A DNA stretch of 64,000 bases from Pseudoramibacter fermentans (GTDB lineage Bacteria; Bacillota; Clostridia; Eubacteriales; Eubacteriaceae), in NCBI GenBank assembly GCA_009493725.1, contig VOGB01000005.1, positions 1-64,000 of the forward strand. The letters run 5' to 3'. Below are positions 33,930 through 42,704 of this stretch, one piece after another (the stretch's first letter is position 1; each line of letters begins with the position of its first letter). Made by a program: the position numbers and the translations under genes. The notes below the pieces were generated by a model, which did not search any database, was not told the DNA's origin, and saw only the letters and a list, made by a program, of their open reading frames with translations.

Positions 33930-34943
33930 ATGGAAGAAAAGAAAAGTTTAGGCAAGTATATTCAAAACAAAAGAAAAAATCTGGGCATGACCCAGAAAGA
34001 GCTGGCTGCCCAGCTCTTCGTCTCTGAATCGGCGGTCAGCAAATGGGAACGCGGGCTGTCCTATCCGGACATGACCCTCGTCAGCCCTTTGTGTGAGGCC
34101 CTTCACATTTCAGAGCACGAGCTCTTCACTGCCAGCGACGATTGGCGTCAGCGCCAAATCGAGGAACAAGCCCGACGCTACAAACGCAATAAGACGATCT
34201 GGCTGTGCGTCACCTGTATCATTTACGCCGCGATGCTCTTCGGCACATTGACCTGGGGGATCACTACGGGAAACGGCTTAACTACTTTCGCCTACACTTT
34301 TGGTGCGTGCGCCTTGTTGTTCTCGCTGATCGACGTGCCAATGCTTGCAGAAAATGACAAAGGCGTCAAGTGTTTTGCCGCCAGCTTCGCTTCGCTTTTA
34401 CTGCTGGAAATCATCGCCCGAATCGTCAGCCCCACGAACGATCCGCATTGGCTCTGGATGGCCCTGCCCGGAACGGCCCTCGGCCTGCTCAGCGTATTCC
34501 TGCCAATTATTCTGGCATACGCAGATTGGGATTTCCCTTTTATGCGTCACAAAGCTGCATTTTGTCTCGGCGTCGACTCCGCATTAATCGGTCTGCTCGT
34601 GATTTTCGGACAGTTTTTTTACGGCGATGGACACCCTGCCGTGCCGATCGCCTCAACGGCCTCAATGCTCGCGCTGATCTGGGGCGTATTTATCGTCGCG
34701 CACTACACCTGCTGGCCCGTTCCCTTTAAAATCAGCGCCGGACTCACCATCGGCGCGGCGTTTTGTCTTTTTACCGATGCACTCATCGAAGCGCTCGAGG
34801 GATACGGCTTTCGGGTTGTCTTCAACGCAAATCGATCAAATTCTGGCAATATTGCCCCCGATATCGGTCTGATTCTCCTTGCCGCAGCGGCCGTTCTCGC
34901 CATCATTCAAGTGATCATATTAAAGCGCCGTACCCGTCCTTAA
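33930..34943 (+). CDS. Xre-family helix-turn-helix protein with membrane domain
   Basis: 337-aa protein. Residues 8-65 form a Cro/C1-type HTH (YIQNKRKNLGMTQKELAAQLFVSESAVSKWERGLSYPDM). After a short linker there are seven or eight hydrophobic helices up to the C terminus (TIWLCVTCIIYAAMLFGTL, IGLILLAAAAVLAIIQVII). Such proteins may be membrane-tethered regulators sensing envelope stress, but no target is evident. Strong promoter with an inverted repeat upstream. The MATE gene converges 7 bp downstream. Confidence 0.8.
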   Translation: MEEKKSLGKYIQNKRKNLGMTQKELAAQLFVSESAVSKWERGLSYPDMTLVSPLCEALHISEHELFTASDDWRQRQIEEQARRYKRNKTIWLCVTCIIYAAMLFGTLTWGITTGNGLTTFAYTFGACALLFSLIDVPMLAENDKGVKCFAASFASLLLLEIIARIVSPTNDPHWLWMALPGTALGLLSVFLPIILAYADWDFPFMRHKAAFCLGVDSALIGLLVIFGQFFYGDGHPAVPIASTASMLALIWGVFIVAHYTCWPVPFKISAGLTIGAAFCLFTDALIEALEGYGFRVVFNANRSNSGNIAPDIGLILLAAAAVLAIIQVIILKRRTRP

Positions 34944-34950
34944 ACCTGTT

Positions 34951-36321
34951 TTAATTCCGTCTGCGCGCCGGCCGGCGGATCATCAGGGCCGTGCCGATTA
35001 AAATCATCGTAATGCCGAAGCTGATCGGATAGGCCATCATCAGCTGGCGGAAGGTGTGATGACTCGGGAAGTACAGAAAAATCCACAGCAGTCTGAACAC
35101 GCAGACGCCAAAAATCGTCAGCACCGCCGGCAGCAGTGAAATGCCGAAGCCCCTCAAATAGCCCGTCATCACCTCGTACACAATCGCGAAGAAATAACCG
35201 GAAAACAATAGGCCGAGCTTCACGTAGCCGTAATGAATGACGCGCGGATCTGTATTGAACAGGCCGAGCAGTGGTTTCGCAAAGGTCCAGATGAGTGCCA
35301 TGAAGGCGCCGCACACGATAAAGCTTTCGATCAGGCACAGCCACATGACGCGCACACAGCGGTCCGGCTTTCCCGCGCCGTCGTTCTGCCCGACAAAGGT
35401 GGTTGACGCCTGACCGTAAGCGAGAATACACGCGTAAATCAGATATTCCAGATTCAGCGCCGCACTGGAGCCCGCCATGACCGCCGCACCTAAGGAATTG
35501 ACGGCCGACTGAATGACAATATTGGCCACACAGAAGACGGCTGACTGAATGCCCGCGGGCAGGCCGATCCGCAAAATCCGTTTAAGCGTTGCCCAATCCA
35601 CGCGAAGCCGCTGCCGCGCCAAATGAATAACCGTCTGTTCCCGCGTCAAGCGCCAGAACAAAAAGGCCGAGGAAACACAATTGGCGATGACCGTCGCCGT
35701 TGCGACACCATCCACGGTACGCTTGAATCCGATGACGAATATCAGATTCAACACAACGTTGAGCGCCCCTGACACGACGAGGGCCATTAACGGCATCTGC
35801 GTCTTGCCGATCGCCCTGAAAATGGCCGCCTCGAAATTGTAAAGAAAGATCACCGGCAGACCGACCAGATAAATGCGCAGGTACAGCACGGCCAGCGGCA
35901 GCACCTTTTCCGGCACGCTCATCGAGCGCAGGATCATCGGCGCGAAAATTTCGCCGCAAATCGTAACCACGACACCGGCGAAAAACGAAAAGAGTACGGC
36001 GGTACCAACGGCCTTCTGCACCGTGTCGTCCCGGCCTTCACCGACCGCGTGAGCAATAACGACGTTTGCGCCCAGTGAAATTCCGAGAAAAAGATTTAAG
36101 ATCAGGCCGGTCACAGGGGTGTTCGCGCCGACCGCCGCCATCGAGAGCGTGCCCATTTTTCCAGTGAACCGCCCGACCACTGCGAGATCCGCCGCGTTAA
36201 ACAGCTGTTCCAAAATAGACGTCGCCGCGACAGGCAGCGCAAAAATCGGCAGCTTGTTCCAAATCGAGCCGTGGATCATGTCGATGCTGCGCCCGGCGCC
36301 AGCCCGATCCTTACTTTTCAT
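34951..36321 (-). CDS. MATE-family efflux transporter
   Basis: 456-aa membrane protein with twelve hydrophobic segments. Family features include the N-terminal PIFALPVAATSILEQLFNAADLAVVGRF, the internal repeat SVFCVANIVIQSAVNSLGAAVMAGSSAALN, and GQASTTFVGQNDGAGKPDR. These pumps export drugs or metabolites using a sodium or proton gradient. The start overlaps the preceding Nim-like gene by 11 bp, so the two are probably co-translated. Confidence 0.88.
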   Translation of the reverse strand: MKSKDRAGAGRSIDMIHGSIWNKLPIFALPVAATSILEQLFNAADLAVVGRFTGKMGTLSMAAVGANTPVTGLILNLFLGISLGANVVIAHAVGEGRDDTVQKAVGTAVLFSFFAGVVVTICGEIFAPMILRSMSVPEKVLPLAVLYLRIYLVGLPVIFLYNFEAAIFRAIGKTQMPLMALVVSGALNVVLNLIFVIGFKRTVDGVATATVIANCVSSAFLFWRLTREQTVIHLARQRLRVDWATLKRILRIGLPAGIQSAVFCVANIVIQSAVNSLGAAVMAGSSAALNLEYLIYACILAYGQASTTFVGQNDGAGKPDRCVRVMWLCLIESFIVCGAFMALIWTFAKPLLGLFNTDPRVIHYGYVKLGLLFSGYFFAIVYEVMTGYLRGFGISLLPAVLTIFGVCVFRLLWIFLYFPSHHTFRQLMMAYPISFGITMILIGTALMIRRPARRRN

Positions 36322-36787
36322 GAACCCTTTTCCCGGTGATGTGTGCCGCTTTGATCGCTAAGCACAAGGCCCGCGCGCCGTCCTTTTTGACCTCGCGCGC
36401 TGCGCTTTCCTGATCCGGATAGTATTTTTCCGCTATTTCCCGGGTGATATCGATGGATTTTTCGCGGTCTTCCACCGGCGCGATGGTCCCGAAAACGACG
36501 ACGCTGTTCACGTATTGAAACCAGCCGTCTTCGTCCGGCGTGCCCTGGTCCATGACACAGAAAGACACCTTCGGATGCTTGGCAATCGCGTCGATTTTAT
36601 GACCTTCGTGAGCCCCGTGAAAATAAATGACCTGCGCTTTCGGGTCGTAAACGTAATTCATCGGAACGGTATAGGGATAGTCGTCATCCCCGAGCACCGC
36701 GAGTACGCCCCGCTTTGCATTTAATAAAATGGCTTCGCACGCTTCAGCAGTCAATGCCTGCTTAAATCTTCTCATTTTTCGTATCAT
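36311..36787 (-). CDS. Pyridoxamine 5'-phosphate oxidase-like flavoprotein (NimA-like)
   Basis: 158-aa split-barrel FMN-binding family protein: GVLAVLGDDDYPYTVPMNYVYD (residues 28-49), IYFHGAHEGHKIDAIAKHPKVSFCVMD, and SVVVFGTIAPVEDREK. Members include Nim nitroimidazole reductases, where a His in the GAHEG region matters, but many are uncharacterised flavin proteins. It overlaps the MATE pump start; resistance to an oxidised or nitro compound is one possible theme, but this is inference. Confidence 0.75.
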   Translation of the reverse strand: MIRKMRRFKQALTAEACEAILLNAKRGVLAVLGDDDYPYTVPMNYVYDPKAQVIYFHGAHEGHKIDAIAKHPKVSFCVMDQGTPDEDGWFQYVNSVVVFGTIAPVEDREKSIDITREIAEKYYPDQESAAREVKKDGARALCLAIKAAHITGKRVHEK

Positions 36788-36830
36788 GATTTTCTTCTTT
36801 CTTTTGTGTGATGAGATTCCGTCCGCATGA

Positions 36831-38144
36831 TCAATAATCTTCGTCCCAGGCGTTGATGACCACCGGTTCCTTTTCTAACATCTTCAGCTGATCTGGCGTG
36901 AAATGTTTTTTGTCAATGACGGCTTCGTAGACGTAATCTCTAAAATATTTTTCAGAGCAGACAAAGTATCCTTTGTCGCCCACGTCGTCGCCCCAGGAAT
37001 TTTCAATTTTCCAACGGTCGGGCTTCCCGTCCGCGTCGAAGTGCACGCCGGTCAGCAGCATCGCGTGGGTCGCCGAGCTGGCGTTGTAGTCCAGGCGCTT
37101 GCCCTTCGGGAAATCCACAGAGAAGCCACCGAGCAGGGCTTCGATTTTTGAGCTGTCCGGGTCCCAAATGCCTTCCTTGCGCATACCGAAGGCGCCGGCA
37201 TCGCACGCGAACCAAACCGGTTCGCCGCCCTGAAGCTGTTTGACGCACAGGGCTTCCATCGCGTCAGCCGAGAGGTTCAGCGCCTCCATGTCCCGCCCGA
37301 TCATGTTTTCAATCGCGTGAAAACGGACGGGCGTGTCCATTTTCTTATCGGCCGTCGGCTCATTGATCACGGCTGCCAATTCCCGCAGCGGCAGTCCCAC
37401 GTATTTGTGATAAAATGCCTGGGGCGTCAAGCCGCGGTCGATGTAGTAATTGTCGTCCTTGTCTTTATATTCGAAATCAAAGACGGTGACCGGCTGACCG
37501 AAGGCGATACATTCCGCGCGGTAAACTTCCAGCAGCATTTCCTGTTTTCTGGGATAAGGGTCCTTCCCAGCCTGGACCAGCTCGCGCAGCTCTGCCGCGT
37601 CCTTTCTCAGCAAGCGGTTCAGCGTCGAGACAAACTGCGCCGTGTGGTTCGACTGGTAGGTTTCCGGCTGGACCGCCTTCGGCACGACGCCGTACTTTTC
37701 AACCAGATCCGCCGCTTCGCACCAGTAGCCGCCATCGGTCATGCCGCGGAGCACGTACTGCATCAGCTGACCCTTAATTGGTTCGTCGGCGTGGTCGATG
37801 ACCATCTGAAGGAAATTATTGGCCTTTTCCAATTTATCGTAAAAGGATAAATAATTTTGAGACAGTTCAAAATTTTCAAGCTGGCATTTTTCGGCCACCT
37901 GTTCCCTGAGGATGTTCAGCGCCGCAAACAGCCAGCACCGCCCCGACCGTTCCTGAGACGTCACGCCGCGGGTTTTGACTTCTACCGAAAAGGCGCCCTT
38001 GAGCTTGGCCGCCGCGGTCGGCACGTACGCCAGCTGTTCCAAATCCGTTCGGCTCAGCGCGGCGTTCAGCGTCTGTGCCGTTTCGTCCTGGCGGTAATTG
38101 TCGCCAAACTGCTTCAATACTGCTTCTGTAATTTCTTTTTCCAT
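36831..38144 (-). CDS. pepC: Aminopeptidase C (C1 cysteine peptidase, bleomycin hydrolase type)
   Basis: 437-aa intracellular papain-fold aminopeptidase. The nucleophile Cys is in QERSGRCWLFAALNILRE (about residue 69), the His is in ATHAMLLTGVHFD, and the Asn is in WKIENSWGDDVGDKGYF near the C terminus. The C-terminal VINAWDEDY tail fits the family, where it controls aminopeptidase action. It follows pepT by 10 bp. Confidence 0.93.
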   Translation of the reverse strand: MEKEITEAVLKQFGDNYRQDETAQTLNAALSRTDLEQLAYVPTAAAKLKGAFSVEVKTRGVTSQERSGRCWLFAALNILREQVAEKCQLENFELSQNYLSFYDKLEKANNFLQMVIDHADEPIKGQLMQYVLRGMTDGGYWCEAADLVEKYGVVPKAVQPETYQSNHTAQFVSTLNRLLRKDAAELRELVQAGKDPYPRKQEMLLEVYRAECIAFGQPVTVFDFEYKDKDDNYYIDRGLTPQAFYHKYVGLPLRELAAVINEPTADKKMDTPVRFHAIENMIGRDMEALNLSADAMEALCVKQLQGGEPVWFACDAGAFGMRKEGIWDPDSSKIEALLGGFSVDFPKGKRLDYNASSATHAMLLTGVHFDADGKPDRWKIENSWGDDVGDKGYFVCSEKYFRDYVYEAVIDKKHFTPDQLKMLEKEPVVINAWDEDY

Positions 38145-38154
38145 ATTTTTACCT

Positions 38155-39405
38155 CTACGCTTCTTTTTTCAGTCGATACGCCCGCTTCGCGATTTCGACA
38201 ACCGTCTCGCACGCCTTTTTTAACGACGCAGTCGGCAGGTATTCAAATCGGCCGTGAAAGTTCGCCCCACCTGTAAACAAATTGGGACAGGGCAGCCCGC
38301 GGAAGGACAGCTGAGCGCCGTCGGTGCCGCCGCGGATCGGACTGACGACCGGCGTGACGCCCACCGCTTTCATCGCGGTCTTTGCCAAATCCACTACGTC
38401 CATGTGGCCGTCCGCGATTTTTTCGAACATGTTGAAATACACGTCGTGATGGGTAACCGTGACGGTGCCCGCGCCGTATTTCTGGTTCAGAAAGGCGGCC
38501 ATCTGGTCGAGCAGCGCCTTGCGCGCGTCAAACCGCGCCCGATCGTGATCGCGGACCAGCATGTGCATCGTGCATTTTTCGACGTCACCCTCAATTTTGT
38601 AGACGTGGAAAAAGCCCTCACGCCCTTCGGTGTATTCCGGCTTTTCGCCAGCCGGCAGCATCTGCTGCCACTCCGAGGCCACCGACAGCGCGTTGATCAT
38701 TTTCCCTTTGGCGTCGCCAGTGTGCACGCTTCTCCCGCAAAAGGTCACCACCGGATTTTCGGCGTTGAAATTTTCGTATTCCAGTCCGCCCAGCTCGCCG
38801 CCATCCACGGTGAAAGCAAAATCGGCGCCAAAACGATCGACGTCAAAGCGGAGGGGGCTCCGACCCGTTTCCTCATCCGGTGTAAAGGCCACGCGGATTT
38901 TTCCGTGTTTTATTTCCGGATGCTGAATCAGCTCTTCCATCGCGCTGACAATCGCCGTCACGCCAGCTTTATCGTCGGCGCCGAGGAGCGTCGTGCCGTC
39001 AGTAAAGATCACGTCCTGCCCCGCGTATTGGGTCACTTCAGGAAAAGCCGCCGTCGAAAACACGATGTTCTTTTCGACATTCAGCACCACGTCACCGCCG
39101 TCGTAATTTCGGACAATCTGCGGGTGCACGTCTTTTCCAGGCGCGTCCGGAGACGTGTCCATATGAGCGATCAAGCCGACGACCGGCCCGTCCTCAGCCA
39201 CATTTGCCGGCAGTGTCGCCATGATGTAGCCGTTGGCGTCCAGCTCAACCTCCTGCATGCCGATGCGTGTTAACTCTTGGGCTAAGGCCTGTGCGAAGAC
39301 CAGCTGTCCCGGTGTGCTCGGACAGACCTGATCGTTCTCTTCATCCGACTGCGTGTCGAACGACACGTAGCGCAAAAAGCGCTCAATCAATTTCGTTGTG
39401 TCCAT
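38155..39405 (-). CDS. pepT: Peptidase T (tripeptide aminopeptidase)
   Basis: 416-aa M20 family zinc peptidase. Metal ligands: HMDTSPDAPG (residues about 80-89), GADDKAGVTAIV (about 143), TPDEETGRSP (about 177), and RGGTDGAQLSFRGLPCPNLFTGGANFHGRFE near the C terminus. It releases N-terminal residues from tripeptides and fits with pepC next door, so the pair completes peptide breakdown in the cytoplasm. Confidence 0.95.
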   Translation of the reverse strand: MDTTKLIERFLRYVSFDTQSDEENDQVCPSTPGQLVFAQALAQELTRIGMQEVELDANGYIMATLPANVAEDGPVVGLIAHMDTSPDAPGKDVHPQIVRNYDGGDVVLNVEKNIVFSTAAFPEVTQYAGQDVIFTDGTTLLGADDKAGVTAIVSAMEELIQHPEIKHGKIRVAFTPDEETGRSPLRFDVDRFGADFAFTVDGGELGGLEYENFNAENPVVTFCGRSVHTGDAKGKMINALSVASEWQQMLPAGEKPEYTEGREGFFHVYKIEGDVEKCTMHMLVRDHDRARFDARKALLDQMAAFLNQKYGAGTVTVTHHDVYFNMFEKIADGHMDVVDLAKTAMKAVGVTPVVSPIRGGTDGAQLSFRGLPCPNLFTGGANFHGRFEYLPTASLKKACETVVEIAKRAYRLKKEA

Positions 39406-39512
39406 TGTTCAGGCATCCTTTCTACATTGCATTCATTTTAAATTAATTTTAGTTTATCACACGAAAGAAACCCCTGCCACGGCAAATGCGCGGTAAACAT
39501 TTGCACGTAAAC

Positions 39513-39538
39513 AAAAAAACACCGGCCGAAGCCGGTGT
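39513..39538 (-). terminator. Intrinsic terminator of the asr operon
   Basis: Stem ACACCGGC/GCCGGTGT (39519-39526 with 39531-39538), CGAA loop, then seven T on the minus strand (39513-39519). Confidence 0.88.
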
Positions 39539-39549
39539 ATAGTATTTTC

Positions 39550-40590
39550 TTATTTTTCGCTGAAATCCGTCACGATGGTGCCGTCCGCATGGTAGCGCTG
39601 ATTGCCGAAATACTTGTTGTGCGCGTATTCGATGCCGTTCCAATTCAGCGGCGTGTAGACTTCCGCAATTTCCGGAAGGTGGACGTCTTTCAGCGCCCAT
39701 TTCAGGAATTCCTCGGTGCCGGTGCGGTCGACGATATAGCCGATGTGTTCCTTGCCGCCCGGTGAATCAGGGTTGATATAATGTGCGGTGTAGTCGTAGA
39801 CGTTTTTGATAATCTGAATGATGCTGTCTTCGTCCGCCCATTTGATAAAATCGACACCCATTCTCGGATTCTTCTTCCCGGTTCGGCCGAGGAGCGTCAC
39901 GCGGTAATACTTTTTCTGACTCCGCGTCCAGGCCAGATTCGGGCAGGCGTTGATGCATTCGCCGCAGCCAATGCATTTGTAGGCGTCGCGCTGCGGGCGG
40001 AAACGCACCTTTTCCAGCGCGTCGACAGATTTGGAACGGCAGGCTTTGATGCAGGCGCCGCAGCTGATGCAGCGTTCCGGATCGAGGTGAGGCTCGGTCA
40101 TGCCCATGATGCCGATGTCGGCCATTCTGACTTTTTGACAGTCGTTGGGGCAGCCGGTTAAAACGATTTTGACGTGGAGGTCATTCGGGAAAATGACCTT
40201 TTCAATGCGCTGGGCAAAGGCCGTCGTGTCGTAGCAGGCGTAGGGGCAGACGCGGTTGCCGACGCAGGCTGAGACGTTGCGCGTCCCGGATGCCGGGTAG
40301 CCTTCTCCCCGTTCCTTACCTGTCTGGTTGATGCCGGTACCGTCGATGATGTCCTGGAGGGCGGCGTTGACTTCGTCGATTTTTTCAAAGGGGATCCCCG
40401 GAATTTCGAACCCCTGGCGGGCGGTCAGATTGACGTGGCCGTTGCCGTATTTTTCCGCGATTTCCTGGATTTTCCCGAGGTATTCAGCTTTGAGAAAGCC
40501 GCCGGGCACACGGATTCTGGAGGACGTGACGCCTCTGTTCTTCGTTACGCGAAACGCGTTTTTCTTGAGTTGTTTGGTGTTGATATCCAT
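39550..40590 (-). CDS. asrC: Anaerobic sulfite reductase subunit C (siroheme catalytic subunit)
   Basis: 346-aa catalytic subunit reducing sulfite to sulfide. The ferredoxin-like half domain with LTARQGFEIPGIP precedes the siroheme-[4Fe-4S] ligands CVGNRVCPYAC and TGCPNDC. Two ferredoxin clusters follow (CISCGACIKAC and CIGCGECINAC). The open frame continues far upstream into asrB, but I start at 40590 where AAGGAGG precedes ATG by 6 bases. Last of asrABC. Confidence 0.93.
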   Translation of the reverse strand: MDINTKQLKKNAFRVTKNRGVTSSRIRVPGGFLKAEYLGKIQEIAEKYGNGHVNLTARQGFEIPGIPFEKIDEVNAALQDIIDGTGINQTGKERGEGYPASGTRNVSACVGNRVCPYACYDTTAFAQRIEKVIFPNDLHVKIVLTGCPNDCQKVRMADIGIMGMTEPHLDPERCISCGACIKACRSKSVDALEKVRFRPQRDAYKCIGCGECINACPNLAWTRSQKKYYRVTLLGRTGKKNPRMGVDFIKWADEDSIIQIIKNVYDYTAHYINPDSPGGKEHIGYIVDRTGTEEFLKWALKDVHLPEIAEVYTPLNWNGIEYAHNKYFGNQRYHADGTIVTDFSEK

Positions 40591-40601
40591 CGTCATCCTC
40601 C

Positions 40602-41405
40602 TTAATCGACCATCGTCTTGCTCTTCAGATACGGGAAAACCGGACCGTCGATGCAGACGTAGGTGTTGCCGATTTTGCAGTGACCGCATTTGCCGAGACC
40701 GCAGCACATTTTCCGTTCCTGAGACAGCCAGATATTTTCTTCTGGAATCCCCAGCTCGATCAGTCCTGCGATGGTAAAGCGCATCATCGGAGGCGGCCCG
40801 ACGACAATCGCCTTCGTGTTCGCCAAATTTTTCGGCGTCAGTTCCGGCACAACCGCTGTGACAAATCCTTCGCGGTAGCCTGGCTGGCCCTTCGCGCTGT
40901 CCACGGTCATTCTCAAATCGATGTGTGCGTCCCAATATTTCAAATCGTCGCGGAACAGCATATCGTCCGGTGATTTAAACCCAACAATAGCCGTCATACC
41001 GTCTACAGCTTCAGGATGATGGGCGTAATGGTCGATGACGCCGCGAACCGGTGAAACCCCAGTCCCGCCGGCGACCACGATCAGTTCGGAGCCGTCGTAA
41101 TCGGCAAAGTCGAAGCCGTTGCCGTAGGGCCCGCGGATCAACAGGCTCTGGCCTTCGTAGTGTTCGAAAACTTCGTTGGTCACGACGCCGACGCGGCGGA
41201 TCGTGAAATCGATGGTGTCGTCGCCGATCCCGCTGACTGAAATTGGCGCTTCGCCGTATTTCGGCATGGAGATTTCAAAAAACTGACCGGGTTTAACCTT
41301 TTCCTTCGCCCCGTCAAAATGCATCCGGAAGGTGTATTCCGTCTGGGTGTGACGGATGACTTTTTCAATTTTTGAAGCAAATGGAATGTATTGATTCTTA
41401 GTCAT
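40602..41405 (-). CDS. asrB: Anaerobic sulfite reductase subunit B (flavin/NADH subunit)
   Basis: 267-aa FAD/NAD reductase of the ferredoxin-NADP reductase fold. The RGPYGNGFDF flavin region, the VVAGGTGVSPVRGVIDHY nucleotide region, and a C-terminal [2Fe-2S] cysteine cluster (CCGLGKCGHCKIGNTYVC) are visible. It passes electrons from NADH to AsrA/AsrC. It overlaps asrA by 8 bp. Confidence 0.93.
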   Translation of the reverse strand: MTKNQYIPFASKIEKVIRHTQTEYTFRMHFDGAKEKVKPGQFFEISMPKYGEAPISVSGIGDDTIDFTIRRVGVVTNEVFEHYEGQSLLIRGPYGNGFDFADYDGSELIVVAGGTGVSPVRGVIDHYAHHPEAVDGMTAIVGFKSPDDMLFRDDLKYWDAHIDLRMTVDSAKGQPGYREGFVTAVVPELTPKNLANTKAIVVGPPPMMRFTIAGLIELGIPEENIWLSQERKMCCGLGKCGHCKIGNTYVCIDGPVFPYLKSKTMVD

Positions 41406-42414
41406 TGCCGCGCACCTCCTTCATGCCGTCTTCCAGGTGGTTGATGATGTTTGAAAATGAAATGTATTCCGGACAGATGTCATCGCATCGGCCGCAGCCT
41501 ACGCACATCTGATAGCCAAAGCGTTCTTTGAAATCCAACACTTTGTGCAGGGTTTTAAAGCGCATCCGCTGGCCGTTTTTCTGACGGTAGCTCCCACCGC
41601 CGGCCACATCCGTGTAGCCGTCGACCATGCAGGAGGCCTGAACCCGGCGCCGTTCGCCGATCTTGCCGTTGTCGTCGTAATACACATCCTGCATCGTAAA
41701 GCAGGTGCAGGTCGGGCACACGAAATTACAGCGGCCGCAATTGATGCAGCGGCTGTCGTACTGGTCCCACATCGAACTCATGCCGACCTTGTAGCTCAAG
41801 TCTTCTGGGATGTTCACCTTCACCTTATTTTCAGTGACCCGCTGAGGCGCCACGTCCGCGGATACCGCGCCGGCCGTCTTCAACCATTCGTTCCATTCGT
41901 CCTTTTTACAATCCAGACGATATCGGCCGTCTACCAAATCGACACTGAAGTCGTAGTTGTCGGCCATATTGGACTGCATCGAGACGCAGAATCCGTTTTC
42001 GCAGGATTCAGAACAGCCGATTAAGGCAAAGGCCATATCCCTGCGTCTTCTTTCATAGTAATAGTCCGGATCGCCATTTTCCATGTAAATTTGATCCATC
42101 CGTTTCACCGCGGCCAGATCACAGCTTCTCAGAAATACCAGTTTTTTCTTGGCTGGCCCTTCTGTTTCGCCGGCGTGATTTTCCGCGAAATAAAACAGCG
42201 TTTCCGATGGCGGCAGTACCGCCTCTTTCCACGAATACGCGGACTTTTCGTTCAACTCAATTTCGTCCGGCGATTCGATGACAGCGTAGCGGACCGCATC
42301 CGTGTCGGAAAAGCGTCCCCCGCCCTTAAACTTCTTCGGTGCCCAGATTTCGTACTCTTCTTTCAGCTTGCTGATGAAATCTGAAAATTGCTCCCGATCG
42401 GCAATATAACCCAT
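41398..42414 (-). CDS. asrA: Anaerobic sulfite reductase subunit A (iron-sulfur subunit)
   Basis: 338-aa electron-transfer subunit. The cysteine clusters are CINCGRCNFVCPTCTCF (about residues 223-239) and CVGCGRCDDICPEY (about 306-319), each [4Fe-4S] type; the N-terminal 200 residues match the AsrA/HdrA-like Fe-S subunit family. First gene of asrABC, preceded by a promoter whose -10 lies in a palindrome. Confidence 0.92.
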   Translation of the reverse strand: MGYIADREQFSDFISKLKEEYEIWAPKKFKGGGRFSDTDAVRYAVIESPDEIELNEKSAYSWKEAVLPPSETLFYFAENHAGETEGPAKKKLVFLRSCDLAAVKRMDQIYMENGDPDYYYERRRRDMAFALIGCSESCENGFCVSMQSNMADNYDFSVDLVDGRYRLDCKKDEWNEWLKTAGAVSADVAPQRVTENKVKVNIPEDLSYKVGMSSMWDQYDSRCINCGRCNFVCPTCTCFTMQDVYYDDNGKIGERRRVQASCMVDGYTDVAGGGSYRQKNGQRMRFKTLHKVLDFKERFGYQMCVGCGRCDDICPEYISFSNIINHLEDGMKEVRGND

Positions 42415-42433
42415 AAATCCTCCTTCTGTATTA

Positions 42434-42468
42434 GCATAATTTTATTATGCAAACCATTTCTGTATTAA
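42434..42468 (-). promoter_or_regulatory. asr promoter with palindromic operator
   Basis: Minus strand TTAATA (42463-42468), 18-bp spacer, TAAAAT (42439-42444). The -10 lies in the perfect inverted repeat GCATAAT-TTT-ATTATGC (42434-42450), so a regulator dimer there would block polymerase. The palindrome resembles neither the standard FNR nor Rex sites. Confidence 0.5.
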
Positions 42469-42587
42469 TTTTAGCATTTTTTATTGTTTTTGTCAGTTGT
42501 TTTTACAACGATATGGTCATTAATTGTTTAATTCGTGTAAATTTTATCAATTATTTTTGAAAATTTTCAAATAATTTTACAATCCGC

Positions 42588-42616
42588 TTTACAAAACGAC
42601 AGGGCCGTGATAAAAT
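42588..42616 (+). promoter_or_regulatory. Promoter of the DUF2798 gene leader
   Basis: TTTACA (42588-42593), 17-bp spacer, TAAAAT (42611-42616) preceded by TGA (extended -10). Predicted start about 42623, leaving a leader of about 82 nt that contains the conserved RNA core. Confidence 0.7.
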
Positions 42617-42635
42617 GCAAAGCAAATTCAATATC

Positions 42636-42704
42636 GGTGAAATTGGAAACGCACACTCCTGAAGTGATAACGAACAACACGGTGATCACGAGAGGAGTTT
42701 TTTT
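42636..42704 (+). ncRNA. Candidate cis-regulatory RNA, copy A
   Basis: The core TGGAAACGCACACT (42644-42657), a 5-base loop and AGTGATAACGAACAAC (42663-42678) recur almost unchanged at 58666-58700. CACT/AGTG forms a hairpin. ACTCCT (42655-42660) is complementary to AGGAGT (42693-42698), which includes the Shine-Dalgarno AGGAG, followed by seven T and the ATG. The same bases could therefore form a switch that hides the Shine-Dalgarno or a terminator-like stem. No known riboswitch class matched from memory. Confidence 0.6.

Noticed and set aside
39550..40935. Long open frame extending asrC upstream across asrB
   Set aside because: The extra 115 residues are an arginine-rich shadow of asrB and lack family similarity. 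AAGGAGG precedes the ATG at 40590.
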